From: Zunongwangia profunda SM-A87
Lineage (GTDB): Bacteria > Bacteroidota > Bacteroidia > Flavobacteriales > Flavobacteriaceae
Reading direction: 5' to 3'
Assembly (NCBI RefSeq): GCF_000023465.1
Contig: NC_014041.1
Coordinates: 62,001-126,000 of the forward strand
DNA length: 64,000 bases
Positions 17,726-24,845 of this stretch are shown piece after piece; position 1 is the first letter of the stretch; each line of letters opens with the position of its first letter. Under the pieces are notes generated by a model. The model was given only the letters and a program-made list of their open reading frames with translations. It ran no database searches and had not been told where the DNA came from. The position numbers and the translations under genes were made by a program.

Positions 17726-17759
17726 ATTTTCCGATCCCATCGCGATGGGATCGGAAAAT
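17726..17759. terminator. 34-bp perfect palindrome, likely bidirectional terminator of dprA and trpS
   Basis: Two 17-nt arms (17726-17742, 17743-17759) are exact reverse complements with no spacer, A/T-rich at the ends and GC-rich at the centre (CCCATCG/CGATGGG). It lies between convergent genes. It could also be a palindromic interspersed repeat. Confidence 0.7.
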
Positions 17760-17802
17760 AATATTCTAAAAAGTACCTCATGAGCTTGCCCAGAGGTGTT
17801 TA

Positions 17803-18771
17803 CTAATATCCTAATTTTTCGCGAACACGTTTTAAAACATCTTTAGCCACAGTTGTTGCTTTTTCTTTACCAATAGCTAAGGCTTTATCTACCTCTTCAA
17901 GATTATTGATATAGTATTCGTATTTTTCCCGTGGCTCAGCAAAAGTTTCTTTTACCAGTTCAAATAAGGCCTGCTTCGCGTGTCCGTAGCCAAAACCACC
18001 GGCTTCATATTTTTGGCGTAGTTCTGCTGTTTGCGCTTCAGATCCTAATAATTTATAAATGTTGAATACATTACAGGTATCCGGGTTTTTTGGTTCTTCA
18101 AGCGGCGTACTATCGGTTTGGATACCCATAATTTGCTTTCTGAGTTTTTTATCGGTCTGAAAGATATTAACGGTATTATCTTTTGATTTACTCATTTTAG
18201 AGCCATCAGTACCAGGGACATACAAAATATTCTCTTCTACTTTAGCTTCGGGTATTACAAAGGTTTCTCCCATTTTAGCGTGAAAACGAGAGGCTACATC
18301 TCTGGTAATTTCTAAGTGTTGCAACTGGTCTTTTCCCACCGGAACAATTTCAGCATCATATAAAAGAATATCAGCTGCCATAAGCATAGGATACGTGAAA
18401 AGTCCAGCATTAACGTCCTCTAAACGATCGGCCTTATCTTTAAATGAATGGGCTAACGTAAGGCGTTGATAAGGAAAAAAACAGCTTAAATACCAAGAAA
18501 GTTCACTGGCTTGCGGGATATCACTTTGTCTGTAGAAAACGGTTTTTTCGATATCAATACCGCAGGCAAGCCATGTTGCCGCCACAGAGTAGGTGTTGTT
18601 CCTTAACGTCTCAGCATCTTTAATTTGTGTTAGAGAATGCATATCCGCAATGAAAATGAATGAATCATTCTCTGGGCTGTTCGCCATTTTGATAGCAGGC
18701 ATAATTGCCCCCAGTAAATTTCCTAAATGAGGAGTTCCTGTACTTTGTACTCCCGTTAGTATTCTAGACAT
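17803..18771 (-). CDS. trpS: Tryptophanyl-tRNA synthetase
   Basis: Charges tRNA-Trp. The 322-residue class I synthetase has the HIGH-like 'GTPHLGNLLGA' (12-22), the KMSKS loop 'GSKMSKSKDN', and the dimer-type core with 'HSFKDKADRLEDVNAG'. Length matches short bacterial TrpRS (about 325-335). Its promoter on the minus strand is TACCTTTG (18792-18799), 20 nt before the ATG, in a region shared with the divergent plsC-like gene. Confidence 0.97.
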   Translation of the reverse strand: MSRILTGVQSTGTPHLGNLLGAIMPAIKMANSPENDSFIFIADMHSLTQIKDAETLRNNTYSVAATWLACGIDIEKTVFYRQSDIPQASELSWYLSCFFPYQRLTLAHSFKDKADRLEDVNAGLFTYPMLMAADILLYDAEIVPVGKDQLQHLEITRDVASRFHAKMGETFVIPEAKVEENILYVPGTDGSKMSKSKDNTVNIFQTDKKLRKQIMGIQTDSTPLEEPKNPDTCNVFNIYKLLGSEAQTAELRQKYEAGGFGYGHAKQALFELVKETFAEPREKYEYYINNLEEVDKALAIGKEKATTVAKDVLKRVREKLGY

Positions 18772-18791
18772 GTACTTATTAAATTTTTATA

Positions 18792-18799
18792 CAAAGGTA
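18792..18799 (-). promoter_or_regulatory. TACCTTTG -7 box of trpS
   Basis: A perfect TAnnTTTG on the minus strand, ending 20 nt before the trpS ATG; the -33 box is weak. It is back-to-back with the plsC box at 18833-18840. Confidence 0.6.
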
Positions 18800-18832
18800 C
18801 TTTTTTTGTGGAATTCACTTGATTGTATTTAC

Positions 18833-18840
18833 TACTTTTG
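18833..18840 (+). promoter_or_regulatory. TACTTTTG -7 box of the plsC-like gene
   Basis: A perfect TAnnTTTG, ending 6 nt before ATG 18847; TTG at 18806-18808 could be a distant -33 (24-nt gap). Its place argues against the TTG start at 18823. Confidence 0.5.
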
Positions 18841-18846
18841 AAACCT

Positions 18847-19587
18847 ATGCGATTTTTTAAAAATATTGCTATTGCGTTATGGAGAATATGGTTCTATGTA
18901 TTACTCGTGGTACCTATTATCCTTATGCTTCCTATTCTAATTGTTTTTACCTCCTCAGAGCGATTTTATCCTCAGTTTTTCTTTTGTGCCAGGATGTGGG
19001 CAAAATTCATCATTTTTGGTATGGGTTTTTACCGGCGTACTCAGGGTAGCCACAAATTGGATAAAAATGGCAGTTATATGTTCGTAGCCAATCATTATTC
19101 GATGTTGGATATCATGTTAATGTTGGCCACCGTTAACCATCCTTTTGTATTCGTAGGTAAGAAAGAGCTGGCAAAAATTCCTATTTTCGGATTTTTCTAC
19201 CGTAAAACTTGCATTTTGGTAGATCGTAAAAGTCAGCAAAGCCGCCAGGCGGTTTTTAACGAGGCCCAACGACGCTTAAAACAGGGGAATAGCATTTGTA
19301 TTTTTCCTGAAGGTGGTGTACCCGACGATGAAAATATCATTTTAGATGAATTTAAAGAAGGGGCTTTTAAACTGGCTATCGATCATCAAATTCCTGTCGC
19401 ACCGTTAACGTTTCATGATACCAAGAAGCGCTTTTCGTATACTTTCTTATCGGGTAGTCCCGGTAAATTACGTGTTACTATCCATGATTTTATTCCTACA
19501 AAAGGAAAAACTCAGCAGGATCGTAAAGAACTTAAAGATAAAACCCATGAGATTATTTATGAAGAGCTAAAAAGTCCTAGTCTATAA
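18847..19587 (+). CDS. plsC: 1-acyl-sn-glycerol-3-phosphate acyltransferase
   Basis: Adds the second acyl chain to lysophosphatidic acid in phospholipid synthesis, at the inner membrane. From ATG 18847 the protein has 246 residues, with a hydrophobic N-terminal helix ('IWFYVLLVVPIILMLPILIV'), the acyltransferase motif HxxxxD in 'NHYSMLD', the glycerol-phosphate-binding 'FPEGGVPDDEN' and the late 'VPVAPLTF'-type segment. Upstream in-frame codons reach TTG 18823, but that stretch overlaps the promoter box, so ATG 18847 is preferred. It is divergent from trpS and convergent with the sigma-partner gene. Confidence 0.92.
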   Translation: MRFFKNIAIALWRIWFYVLLVVPIILMLPILIVFTSSERFYPQFFFCARMWAKFIIFGMGFYRRTQGSHKLDKNGSYMFVANHYSMLDIMLMLATVNHPFVFVGKKELAKIPIFGFFYRKTCILVDRKSQQSRQAVFNEAQRRLKQGNSICIFPEGGVPDDENIILDEFKEGAFKLAIDHQIPVAPLTFHDTKKRFSYTFLSGSPGKLRVTIHDFIPTKGKTQQDRKELKDKTHEIIYEELKSPSL

Positions 19588-19671
19588 TACCTAGTTTAAG
19601 CATTTAGTTGGCTTGAATTTTTCTCATTCAAATTCATTTCATAAAAGAGATTTTAAACCTTGATTATTGAG

Positions 19672-21153
19672 TTAAAATTCAAAACTAAAACCGGTATAAA
19701 CTCCAAAGAAATAGGGATTAACTCCATTTGTATTGCTAAAACTGTTTAACTGGTATTTAAAAGTAGGTTCTAAATTCAGTCTAAATTTATCATTTAGCTG
19801 ATAATCTATACCCATCCCGATATTAGTGGTGAAACTAAGGCTTTCCAAATTGTTGGATTCTCCAAGTTCTATAGTACCATTTTGGCCGTTAACGCTAACC
19901 GAGTTTTCATCTAAAAACAAGCTACTGGCACCCCCGATTAATTTTAAGCCAATTTTTTTATCGATTAGGTTGTATTCTATTTCTACCGGAACTTCAATAT
20001 ACCCAAAATTCTGACTCAAAGAACCGTTTTCTCTAGGCATATTTAAGCTGGGAACAAATCCATTTTCTTGACCGTCAAAAACTGGACTCGCAGGGGAGTT
20101 TTTAGAATTACTTGCAATTCTTATGTTCTCGCTTCCGGTATCGTAGTTAATGTTCGCCAGACTGCTGGAAGCTATAGCGTAATTATAAGCGATATCACGG
20201 GTTTGATAATTCATGCTTACCTTATTGATCCCAGATCGAATTTTTATTTTTTCTGACACTGCATAGGCCACCTTAACACCGTATGCCATGGTTACTTCGC
20301 TACTGGTCTGATTAGATGCAAAAGAAGGATCTATAGGGTTTCCACTTCCTAAATTATCGTAATAAACCGGCGCTGCAAAGGGAGAAATACTTACTTTACC
20401 TTTTTTAGAAGCTGTTTTTACTTCTTCTGAAGTTGCTTCCTGGTTTTTCTCTTTTTCGAAAAGCGCCACGGCATTTTCATAGTCCTCATCGGCTTTTGTT
20501 TTGACAGAATCAATAGCGGTAATCTGATCTTCCCCGGTTTTATTTACCAAGGAGATAACGTCAGTTGATTTACTTTGATTTTCGGTAGCTTTATCTTCAT
20601 TTTTCTGATCAAGATGAGCTAAATCCTGTTCGTTTTTTGACTGATGAGAAGTGATATTCGATGACTTTATGTTCGTTTTTTCTGAAGCTGAATTATTAGA
20701 GGGTGTATCGCTACCAGAAATAGTTTTTGATGTCTGGTTGGCCACAGCACCTGAAGGTATTAAGGCATCCTGCCTCTGTTCAGCTTTTTTAGTTGTTTTA
20801 CTAGAATTTTTAGACGTTTCAGTGATTTTTTCTAATGTTTTATTAGCCGTATTTAAAATAGAATCCGAAGGTGTTTTAATACTGGGGAGTTGGGATTCTT
20901 CGATATCAAATGTGATTTGGGGTTCAGTAAAATTTGCGGGACTGTTTTGTAAAAAATATACACCGGCCAGAATAATGGCCAAAACAGCTGCAACACCACC
21001 CAGTTTGTACCAGAGTGGTAGGATTACAGGTTTTTTCTCTTGTTTTTCCTGTAATTTTTCTGCGATATTTTTCCAGACGTCCTCTTTGGGAGTGTGTTCA
21101 AAATCTTTGAACTTCTCCTGAAAAAGTCGGTCTATATTCTTTTTCTCTTTCAT
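19672..21153 (-). CDS. Sigma-factor partner: cytoplasmic N-terminus, one TM, linker and C-terminal barrel-like domain
   Basis: A 493-residue protein co-encoded with the ECF sigma gene (4-nt overlap). N-terminal residues 1-45 are charged, with 'FQEKFKDFEHTPKEDVWKNI', a signature I associate with flavobacterial proteins next to ECF sigma genes; one membrane helix follows at 51-69; then a long Ser/Thr/Lys/Glu-rich, low-complexity linker (about 75-260); then a C-terminal part (about 265-493) with beta strands and aromatic ends ('YFFGVYTGFSFEF' at the terminus) like an outer-membrane beta-barrel. This would let one chain reach from cytoplasm to outer membrane. A role as anti-sigma/sensor is an inference from layout and gene order. 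Confidence 0.72.
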   Translation of the reverse strand: MKEKKNIDRLFQEKFKDFEHTPKEDVWKNIAEKLQEKQEKKPVILPLWYKLGGVAAVLAIILAGVYFLQNSPANFTEPQITFDIEESQLPSIKTPSDSILNTANKTLEKITETSKNSSKTTKKAEQRQDALIPSGAVANQTSKTISGSDTPSNNSASEKTNIKSSNITSHQSKNEQDLAHLDQKNEDKATENQSKSTDVISLVNKTGEDQITAIDSVKTKADEDYENAVALFEKEKNQEATSEEVKTASKKGKVSISPFAAPVYYDNLGSGNPIDPSFASNQTSSEVTMAYGVKVAYAVSEKIKIRSGINKVSMNYQTRDIAYNYAIASSSLANINYDTGSENIRIASNSKNSPASPVFDGQENGFVPSLNMPRENGSLSQNFGYIEVPVEIEYNLIDKKIGLKLIGGASSLFLDENSVSVNGQNGTIELGESNNLESLSFTTNIGMGIDYQLNDKFRLNLEPTFKYQLNSFSNTNGVNPYFFGVYTGFSFEF

Positions 21154-21692
21154 AGGGTTTTTGCAGAAGAATTATGTTGATTACTTTCTATGCTTTCTTT
21201 TAATAAACTACGCGCTCTCGATAAATTTGATTTAGAAGTTCCTTCAGATATTTGTAGTATTCCGGCAATTTCTTTGTGGGAATAACCGTCTAAAACATAC
21301 ATATTAAAAACTTCGCGATAACGCTGTGGTAACTGTTGTACTATGCTAAGCAGAAAATCCAGCGGTAGTGAAGATTCTTCGTACTCTACCGTTGTTTCTT
21401 CTATTTGATCTTCGTTTGATATGCTATATAATTTTTCTTTTCTGTATTTCTGTAAAGTAGTATTTATCATTATGCGTTTCATCCAACCTTCAAAAGAACC
21501 CTGATGTTTGTATTGACCAATTTTATCAAAAATGGTCAAAAAGCCATCTTGCAGGTTATCTTCGGCCTGTGCATAGCTATCAGAATACTTTAGGCACAGG
21601 CCAAACATTTTACCGGCATATAAGCGGTACAGTTCTTCCTGTGCCTTAATATCATTTTGCTTACATCTTTTTATGAGCTTTTCTAGCGACAA
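21150..21692 (-). CDS. ECF-type RNA polymerase sigma factor
   Basis: A 180-residue sigma-70 family factor with region 2 ('ELYRLYAGKMFGLCLKYS', then 'AEDNLQDGFLTIFDKIGQY' and 'GWMKRIMINTTLQKYRKEK') and region 4 ('LPQRYREVFNMYVLDGYSHK' with the helix-turn-helix 'EIAGILQISEGTSKSNLSRA'). Region 3 is missing, as in ECF factors. The start is TTG 21692; no ATG is available before region 2. A housekeeping-type promoter lies at 21753-21780. Its likely partner overlaps it downstream. Three lipoprotein genes with a shared ACGCAACC/TCTA element follow on the same strand upstream and are candidate targets. Confidence 0.92.
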   Translation of the reverse strand: MSLEKLIKRCKQNDIKAQEELYRLYAGKMFGLCLKYSDSYAQAEDNLQDGFLTIFDKIGQYKHQGSFEGWMKRIMINTTLQKYRKEKLYSISNEDQIEETTVEYEESSLPLDFLLSIVQQLPQRYREVFNMYVLDGYSHKEIAGILQISEGTSKSNLSRARSLLKESIESNQHNSSAKTL

Positions 21693-21720
21693 AAAGTTAT
21701 GTTTGGTTTAGTTGGTTTTA

Positions 21721-21733
21721 CTCGATAATCGAG
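21721..21733. repeat. CTCGAT-A-ATCGAG inverted repeat in the sigma leader
   Basis: A 13-bp perfect dyad (6-bp arms, 1-nt centre) between the promoter and the TTG start of the ECF sigma gene. It could be an operator or a small RNA stem; nothing further supports either. Confidence 0.35.
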
Positions 21734-21752
21734 GTTAAGTGCTTCGATGCTT

Positions 21753-21780
21753 CAAAATTAAAAGCAATGTTTTAACGCAA
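21753..21780 (-). promoter_or_regulatory. Housekeeping promoter of the ECF sigma gene
   Basis: On the minus strand TTG (21778-21780), a 17-nt spacer, then TAATTTTG (21753-21760): a full match to the flavobacterial TTG-N17-23-TAnnTTTG consensus. The leader to TTG 21692 is about 55 nt. Confidence 0.65.
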
Positions 21781-21806
21781 GCCTTATGGTAATCTCTTAT
21801 TAGACT

Positions 21807-22274
21807 CTATTCCTGTGTTGGTTCTTCGTTTTCTTCAGGTTTTCCAACAGGAACGGTGATATCCAGATACTTTGCTTCTTCGTTTTCTTCTCCGATCCAA
21901 AAATGAAAAATATATTCGGTATTCTCATTTCCGGTAATCACAATATCTTTTAATGTTCTTTCCTGCTCGGTGGCCTCATCACAATCTGTCCTGTCCAGGT
22001 ATCTTGCGGTAACCGCAAAAACATAAATATCCCGTACATTACCATTAATCTCTCTATTTATGTCAAAGCCATAAAATTGCTCACATCCGTTTGCCGGCAT
22101 GTAATTAATGGGGAAATTATAAATTTCACCGGTCTCAAAATAATCCGGCAATTGGGCATCTGTAATTTCAGCTAAGCTAAGTGATAGCGATGAACCATCA
22201 TCATCTATCGAGCATCCGCTTAGGGTACAGATACATGCTAAAATTAATACTATTCTTTTCATTAAGCTAAACAA
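21807..22274 (-). CDS. Putative surface lipoprotein, first of three paralogues
   Basis: A 155-residue lipoprotein paralogous to the next two genes. Lipobox 'LSGC' (Cys21) is followed by 'SIDDDGSS', an acidic stretch like the surface-export signal. The mature domain shares with its paralogues a 'L-P-x-Y-F/I-E' segment, two Cys ('NGCEQFY' and 'DRTDCDE') that may form a disulphide, a late 'KYLDITVPVGKPE', and an acidic Pro/Glu tail. Start ATG 22274 places the promoter element at the same distance (25 nt from TCTA) as in its relatives; Met5 (22262) is an alternative. It is the most diverged copy. Function is unknown. Confidence 0.75.
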   Translation of the reverse strand: MFSLMKRIVLILACICTLSGCSIDDDGSSLSLSLAEITDAQLPDYFETGEIYNFPINYMPANGCEQFYGFDINREINGNVRDIYVFAVTARYLDRTDCDEATEQERTLKDIVITGNENTEYIFHFWIGEENEEAKYLDITVPVGKPEENEEPTQE

Positions 22275-22299
22275 TTATTTTTTAGTGTTTTGTACTATC

Positions 22300-22328
22300 T
22301 AGATACATTAGGATTTAAAAGGTTGCGT
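22300..22328 (-). promoter_or_regulatory. ECF-type promoter candidate of lipoprotein paralogue 1
   Basis: On the minus strand ACGCAACC (22321-22328), 17 nt, TCTA (22300-22303), 25 nt before ATG 22274. It directly follows the terminator of the upstream paralogue. Confidence 0.65.
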
Positions 22329-22340
22329 ACCCTAAATAAA

Positions 22341-22370
22341 AAAAGCTGAAATTTTAAAACTTCAGCTTTT
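22341..22370 (-). terminator. Terminator after lipoprotein paralogue 2
   Basis: AAAAGCTGAA (22341-22350) pairs with TTCAGCTTTT (22361-22370) across a 10-nt middle that can pair further; A/T runs flank it. Sequence resembles the terminator at 22938-22971. Confidence 0.75.
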
Positions 22371-22402
22371 AATAAAAAAACTACTATTGTATTTCCATTA
22401 GC

Positions 22403-22879
22403 TTACTCTGTAGTTTCTTCGGGGGTGTCCTCTGGTTCACCAACTAATATATCTCTTGTTAAATATTTAGCAGTATGATCTGTATTTGTTCCACTCAAAA
22501 AGTTAAACCGAATCACCTCGTATTGATCAGAATTTAATTTAAAATTTTCTGTCCAATTGGTAGTTTTGATAAGTCCGGTGTCTGTACAATTTGCCACATT
22601 ATTAGGATCGTAGGAAACGATGGCATTTACATAAAATTCGAATATAGAATCGTGCTCCTGGTGTGGTCTTCCATTATATTCAAAGCTGCTAAAAGTATTG
22701 CAATCGCTACCGATATCGTAAGTGATATCAATTTCGTATTCTTCATCAACGATAAAATATGCCGGTAATGTCGCATCCAGGATTTCAACATAGGTGTACG
22801 AAATACCTGGGCCATCATCATCGATATTACAGGCAGCAAAGCTAAAAGCTATGCTTAGGAATAGTATAATTTTCTTCAT
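22403..22879 (-). CDS. Putative surface lipoprotein, second of three paralogues
   Basis: A 158-residue lipoprotein: signal peptide 'IILFLSIAFSFAAC' with Cys17, then 'NIDDDGPG', an acidic post-Cys stretch like the surface-export signal. The mature domain aligns with both neighbours: 'ISYTYVEILDATLPAYF', Cys in 'GSDCNTFSSFEYNG' and 'NVANCTDTG', then 'RFNFLSGTN', 'KYLTRDILVGEPEDTPEE'. There is no catalytic motif; two Cys at equivalent places may pair. It has its own promoter element (22901-22927) and terminator (22341-22370), so it is a self-contained unit. A neighbouring alternative reading frame in the same stretch has no support. Confidence 0.78.
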   Translation of the reverse strand: MKKIILFLSIAFSFAACNIDDDGPGISYTYVEILDATLPAYFIVDEEYEIDITYDIGSDCNTFSSFEYNGRPHQEHDSIFEFYVNAIVSYDPNNVANCTDTGLIKTTNWTENFKLNSDQYEVIRFNFLSGTNTDHTAKYLTRDILVGEPEDTPEETTE

Positions 22880-22900
22880 TTTAATTAAGGCTTTTATTAT

Positions 22901-22927
22901 AGATGGTTATTTTTAAAAAGGTTGCGT
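22901..22927 (-). promoter_or_regulatory. ECF-type promoter candidate of lipoprotein paralogue 2
   Basis: On the minus strand ACGCAACC (22920-22927), 15 nt, TCTA (22901-22904), 21 nt before ATG 22879. Confidence 0.65.
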
Positions 22928-22937
22928 GTTTAAAACA

Positions 22938-22971
22938 AAAAAGCTGAAATTTTTTAAAATTCCAGCTTTTT
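22938..22971 (-). terminator. Terminator after lipoprotein paralogue 3
   Basis: AAAAAGCTG...ATTTT pairs with AAAAT..CAGCTTTTT with one mismatch, flanked by A/T runs, 25 nt past the stop of the upstream gene and next to the promoter of paralogue 2. Confidence 0.75.
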
Positions 22972-22995
22972 ATAACTATTATTGGTTCTATTAAT

Positions 22996-23496
22996 TTACT
23001 CTGCAGGTTCTTCAGGTGTTGCTTCTGGTTCTCCTACGGGTACATCTACCGTTAAAAATTCATATTTATTAGTTGCAGAATTAATTCCGTTTACAAAGCG
23101 AAATCTAACGCTCTTATAGCGATCCTCATTTGACGTAATTTTACTTAAGTTAAAATCATTCTGAAGAATGGATTTTGTTTGAGTTAAATCTCCTTCTTCG
23201 TTACATTCTGTAACATTAGGATCGTATGAAGTTAAGGCCACTATATCAACAACTAATGTGTCTTCAGCATCTTCCATTTCGTAAAATTGCCCATTAAAAT
23301 CTACAAATTTATGGCAGGCATCTGGTAATTCAAAAGTAGCTTTTAAGTCGTAAGTTTCAGAATATTCAATAAAAGCCGGCAAATTATGTCCTGTGATTTT
23401 AGCATATTGATAAGCTATGCTTGGCCCATCATCATCATTACAACTAATTAAACTTACTGCAAGAGCCAGAAATAAAATTAAACTGGTTTTTTTCAT
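22996..23496 (-). CDS. Putative surface lipoprotein, third of three paralogues
   Basis: A 166-residue lipoprotein: signal peptide ending in 'SLISC' (Cys19), then 'NDDDGPS', again acidic after the Cys. The mature domain matches the second paralogue closely: 'IAYQYAKITGHNLPAFIEYS', Cys in 'PDACHKFVDFNG' and 'NVTECNEEG', 'VRFRFVNGIN', 'LTVDVPVGEPEATPEEPAE'. The 'VGEPE-TPEE' ending is nearly identical between copies. It has its own ACGCAACC/TCTA element 25 nt upstream and terminator downstream. The gene order reads as duplication of a complete promoter-gene-terminator unit. Function is unknown; binding or adhesion at the cell surface is a guess. Confidence 0.78.
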   Translation of the reverse strand: MKKTSLILFLALAVSLISCNDDDGPSIAYQYAKITGHNLPAFIEYSETYDLKATFELPDACHKFVDFNGQFYEMEDAEDTLVVDIVALTSYDPNVTECNEEGDLTQTKSILQNDFNLSKITSNEDRYKSVRFRFVNGINSATNKYEFLTVDVPVGEPEATPEEPAE

Positions 23497-23521
23497 TTTG
23501 TTTTTGGGTTTTGTTTTTTTG

Positions 23522-23550
23522 TAGATGAATCATTCTGTTAAAGGTTGCGT
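23522..23550 (-). promoter_or_regulatory. ECF-type promoter candidate of lipoprotein paralogue 3
   Basis: On the minus strand ACGCAACC (23543-23550), 17 nt, TCTA (23522-23525), 25 nt before ATG 23496. It begins 12 nt from the recA terminator. Confidence 0.65.
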
Positions 23551-23562
23551 AGAAAATGCATA

Positions 23563-23589
23563 AAAAAATCCCCAGGTAGGGGATTTTTT
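23563..23589 (-). terminator. Terminator of recA
   Basis: AAAAAATCCCC (23563-23573), 5-nt loop, GGGGATTTTTT (23579-23589): a perfect 11-bp stem with T-runs on both strands, just past the recA stop. Confidence 0.88.
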
Positions 23590-23612
23590 ATAACAAAATG
23601 GTTTATAATAAC

Positions 23613-24632
23613 TTAAGCTTCTTCCTTGGCCACTTTAATGGCGTCTTTTATTTTAACTTCTAACTCATCCATTAAATCTGGATTGTCTTTTAAAATAGTT
23701 TTTACCGCATCACGACCCTGCCCAAGTTTAGTGTCTTCGTAGCTAAACCATGATCCACTTTTCTTAATGATTTCATAGTCTACGCCTATATCGATAATTT
23801 CACCAATTTTAGAAACTCCTTCCCCATACATAATATCGAACTCAGCGGTCTTAAACGGTGGAGCTACTTTATTCTTAACCACTTTAACTCTGGTTTTATT
23901 ACCCATTACTTCACTACTGCTATTTTTAATTTGCGTAGAACGTCTAATATCTAAACGTACAGAAGCATAGAATTTTAGCGCATTACCACCTGTAGTCGTT
24001 TCTGGGTTTCCAAACATTACCCCAATTTTCTCACGAAGCTGGTTAATGAAGATAACGGTACAGTTGGTTTTACTGATCGTTGAGGTTAATTTTCTAAGTG
24101 CCTGAGACATTAAACGGGCATGAAGGCCCATTTTTGAATCGCCCATTTCTCCTTCGATCTCACTTTTTGGTGTTAATGCCGCGACCGAGTCGATTACAAT
24201 AATATCAATAGCTCCAGATCTAATCAAATTATCTGTAATTTCTAAAGCCTGTTCTCCATTATCTGGCTGAGAAATAATTAAGTTTTCAATATCAATACCT
24301 AGTTTTTCAGCATAAAAACGATCAAAAGCATGTTCGGCATCAATAAAAGCGGCGATCCCGCCACTCTTTTGTGCTTCAGCAATAGCATGTAACGTAAGTG
24401 TAGTCTTACCAGAAGATTCTGGTCCGTAAATTTCAATAATTCGCCCTCTTGGATAACCACCTACGCCTAAAGCAAGGTCCAAACCTAAAGAACCGGTAGA
24501 AATCGAAGGGATATTTTCAATTGCCTGATCTCCCATTTTCATTACCGTTCCTTTCCCATAGGTTTTATCCATTTTATCAAGGGTAAGTTTCAGTGCTTTT
24601 AGTTTTGCGTCTTTTTCTTTATCGTTACTCAT
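23613..24632 (-). CDS. recA: Recombinase RecA
   Basis: ATP-dependent strand exchange protein of homologous recombination and SOS. The 339-residue protein has the Walker A loop GPESSGKT at 70-77, '[15 protein letters not shown]', the Walker B '[13 protein letters not shown]', loop L1 '[20 protein letters not shown]', '[20 protein letters not shown]' (loop L2 region) and the acidic C-terminus. Length is normal (about 335-345). Unusually for this phylum it has a strong Shine-Dalgarno-like sequence (24640-24649). No LexA-type box was identified in the upstream 190 nt. Confidence 0.98.
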   Translation of the reverse strand: MSNDKEKDAKLKALKLTLDKMDKTYGKGTVMKMGDQAIENIPSISTGSLGLDLALGVGGYPRGRIIEIYGPESSGKTTLTLHAIAEAQKSGGIAAFIDAEHAFDRFYAEKLGIDIENLIISQPDNGEQALEITDNLIRSGAIDIIVIDSVAALTPKSEIEGEMGDSKMGLHARLMSQALRKLTSTISKTNCTVIFINQLREKIGVMFGNPETTTGGNALKFYASVRLDIRRSTQIKNSSSEVMGNKTRVKVVKNKVAPPFKTAEFDIMYGEGVSKIGEIIDIGVDYEIIKKSGSWFSYEDTKLGQGRDAVKTILKDNPDLMDELEVKIKDAIKVAKEEA

Positions 24633-24639
24633 TTTTATT

Positions 24640-24649
24640 CTCCTTTTTT
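24640..24649 (-). promoter_or_regulatory. Shine-Dalgarno-like AAAAAAGGAG before recA
   Basis: AAAAAAGGAG on the minus strand, 7 nt before the recA ATG at 24632. Such an exact ribosome-binding site is rare in this window, where most starts lack one. Confidence 0.6.
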
Positions 24650-24816
24650 TGCAAGTTGCTAAATTACTATAAGTTTTACTAGGTCACAATTTTAAATGCT
24701 CAGGATTATCCACTCTGCGATTTTTCTTCAAAAAGACTTAAATAATTTATCGATTTTGAAGGCTAAACTTCGAAAGTTTGGAGGTGTTTAAATGTAACCA
24801 ATAATTGAAAGATATG

Positions 24817-24824
24817 TATCTTTG
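24817..24824 (+). promoter_or_regulatory. TATCTTTG -7 box of the U32/ferredoxin/trhO set
   Basis: A perfect TAnnTTTG, 21 nt before ATG 24846; no clear -33. It contains the TTG at 24822, so that codon cannot be the translation start. Confidence 0.55.
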
Positions 24825-24845
24825 CACCCCATAATTTTATTAAAA

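Noticed and set aside
18823..18846. TTG start for the acyltransferase
   Set aside because: The stretch overlaps the TACTTTTG box and adds no conserved residues; ATG 18847 is preferred.
21775..21787. ACGCAAGCC near the sigma gene as a further copy of the ACGCAACC element
   Set aside because: It is on the opposite strand to the sigma gene, differs in the core, lacks a TCTA partner at 15-17 nt and faces the end of a convergent gene.
24822..24845. TTG start for the U32 protein, eight codons upstream
   Set aside because: The TTG is part of the promoter box TATCTTTG (24817-24824); ATG 24846 gives the normal N-terminus.
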